45,643 nucleotides of DNA, taken from the NCBI GenBank assembly GCA_900315505.1, contig OMZG01000017.1, positions 1 through 45,643 on the forward strand, read 5' to 3'. Shown in pieces: positions 44,627 through 45,643 of the stretch. The number at the start of each line of letters is the position of its first letter. The stretch's first letter is position 1. Origin of the DNA: an uncultured Lachnospiraceae bacterium. GTDB lineage: Bacteria; Bacillota; Clostridia; Lachnospirales; Lachnospiraceae. The notes under the pieces are model-generated. The model did not search any database. It saw nothing but the letters and a program-made list of their open reading frames with translations, and was not told the origin of the DNA. Position numbers and translations under genes: made by a program.

Positions 44627-45418
44627 ATGAGTGCAGAGTTACTAGAATTACTGGACAAGACAAGAAAGATCGGAAAGCTTTTACACAATAATAATGACCG
44701 CTCGAAGGTTGTATTTAATGATATATGCAGGGTACTGACAGATATCCTCGACTCTTCATGCATGGTCATCAGCAAGAAGGGAAAGGCCCTTGGTATCAGC
44801 TTCCATCAGGACGGTCACAGACTTACCGACCTGATCACAGATAAGGTCGGCGAATTCATTAATACAGATCTGAATGACAGGCTCCTGGGGATTCTTTCCA
44901 CTAAAGAGAATGTGAATCTCGAGACGCTTGGCTTCGAGGGTGGAGATGTGTCACAGTACAATGCCCTTATCACGCCTATCGATATTGCTGGTGAGAGACT
45001 GGGCACGCTTTTTATCTACAGATACGACAAGCCGTATGGCATTGATGATATAATCCTTGCAGAGTATGGCACTACTGTGGTAGGGCTGGAGATGATGCGT
45101 TCTGTTAATGAAGAGAATGCAGAGGAAAACCGTAAGATCCAGGATGTGAAGAGTGCCATCAGTACCCTTTCGTACTCAGAGCAGCAGGCAATCATCCATA
45201 TTTTTGATGAGCTTGATGGCAAGGAGGGAATCCTTGTGGCATCGAAGATCGCGGATAGAGTAGGCATTACACGAAGCGTCATAGTGAATGCTCTTCGCAA
45301 GTTTGAGTCAGCAGGTGTCATTGAATCGCGTTCATCAGGAATGAAGGGAACCTATATCAAGGTTTTAAACAACGCTGTATTCAGCGAGCTCGCAAAACTA
45401 AAAGACAATATGAACTGA
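44627..45418 (+). CDS. codY: GTP- and branched-chain amino-acid-sensing repressor CodY
   Basis: A 263-residue CodY. The N-terminal GAF domain (about 1-155; DKTRKIGKLLHNN, VISKKGKALG) binds branched-chain amino acids. The C-terminal winged helix has the recognition segment ASKIADRVGITRSVIVNAL (about 205-223), which is very conserved. It controls nitrogen and amino-acid genes in response to nutrient state, plausibly including operons in this window. topA-codY order is common in Firmicutes. The Shine-Dalgarno before ATG 44627 is poor (AAGG 13 bases away). Confidence 0.96.
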   Translation: MSAELLELLDKTRKIGKLLHNNNDRSKVVFNDICRVLTDILDSSCMVISKKGKALGISFHQDGHRLTDLITDKVGEFINTDLNDRLLGILSTKENVNLETLGFEGGDVSQYNALITPIDIAGERLGTLFIYRYDKPYGIDDIILAEYGTTVVGLEMMRSVNEENAEENRKIQDVKSAISTLSYSEQQAIIHIFDELDGKEGILVASKIADRVGITRSVIVNALRKFESAGVIESRSSGMKGTYIKVLNNAVFSELAKLKDNMN

Positions 45419-45488
45419 CTGATAACAACATATTGTATTTTACGGAAACGTTTTTCTACAAAAAAGTTACGAAATAGCTAAAAAAGGG

Positions 45489-45516
45489 TTGTTTTTTTCA
45501 TGAAATCAAATATAAT
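45489..45516 (+). promoter_or_regulatory. promoter downstream of codY
   Basis: TTGTTT (45489-45494) and TATAAT (45511-45516) with a 16-bp spacer in a very AT-rich stretch. It would drive a leader running to and past the window edge. Bases 45419-45488 show no good terminator for codY and no gene. Confidence 0.6.
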
Positions 45517-45552
45517 AATTATGAGTGTAATTTTTAGATTTATTTAACTTAA

Positions 45553-45643
45553 ACTTCCCACATCAAAAGTGGGCATGAACATTGAAAACTCAATAGTTTA
45601 ACCGGCAAAAATTACCATTTCATGCTTCTGTGGCGGCCAAAAG
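45553..45643 (+). other. structured leader cut by the window edge
   Basis: Several hairpins: CCCAC/GTGGG (about 45557-45573), ATTGA/TCAAT (45581-45594) inside a closing stem GCATGAA (45573-45579) with TTCATGC (45619-45625). GAACATTGAAAACTCAATAG resembles, from memory, the sequence GTTCTTTGAAAACTNNA found in rRNA leaders and spacers of Firmicutes, so an rRNA operon may begin beyond the edge. No coding region is seen here. Confidence 0.4.

Noticed and set aside
1-45643. CRISPR arrays, tRNA genes, integrases or transposases
   Set aside because: I saw no spaced direct repeats, no cloverleaf-like segments and no mobile-element protein motifs on either strand; this is reading by eye, not a scan.

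Overview
The window looks like a chromosomal segment of an anaerobic Gram-positive Clostridia, most likely a Lachnospiraceae member. This rests on protein content: CodY, type III glutamine synthetase, FolT behind a THF riboswitch, an IreB-RuvX-DUF1292 block, RNase J, and a large gene set that I know only from Lachnospiraceae (DUF5717/DUF5716-like). Codon use and base composition look even throughout. I see no phage, IS element, CRISPR array or tRNA gene.

Layout. 1-3311: tail of an upstream gene, a GNAT acetyltransferase, a ROK sugar kinase and a Na+-coupled amino-acid transporter. 3412-7025: iorA-iorB-paaK, a ferredoxin-linked module for aromatic 2-oxoacids; with the transporter it reads as an aromatic amino-acid oxidation locus. 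7028-10647: thiI, cysteine desulfurase, prmA and hypA, tightly packed. 10738-18192: a Crh-like HPr protein, mtaB, ireB-ruvX-DUF1292-rnj-trmR-trhP and a beta-propeller lactonase. 18244-21218: aroC, tgt and yajC, separated by palindromic elements. 21237-25134: asnB-glnN behind a promoter and a leader carrying an intrinsic terminator. 25203-25981: THF riboswitch and folT. 26012-27100 (minus strand): a CobD/HisC-like PLP enzyme, divergent from a long plus-strand operon.

27190-39777 is the most unusual part. It holds a 1149-aa DUF5717-like protein, an Hsp70/actin-fold ATPase-like protein, a TPR protein and a two-TM coiled-coil protein. The last is fused in frame, with no stop codon, to glutamyl-tRNA synthetase. 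A UvrD-like helicase, a GH13 isoamylase-like protein that appears to have lost its catalytic carboxylates, and a DUF5662-like protein follow. The intergenic region driving this operon has back-to-back promoters overlapping at their -10 boxes, with a candidate CodY box inside.

39861-45418: comM-dprA-topA-codY, a common Firmicute arrangement, with codY carrying its own promoter. The last 225 bases hold a promoter and a structured leader that resembles the region in front of an rRNA operon; the window ends before any gene.

Shared themes are tRNA function (ThiI, MtaB, TrmR, TrhP, Tgt, GltX), nitrogen and amino-acid metabolism (Ior/PaaK, AsnB, GlnN, CodY) and RNA-level control (THF riboswitch, asnB leader, several stem-loops).
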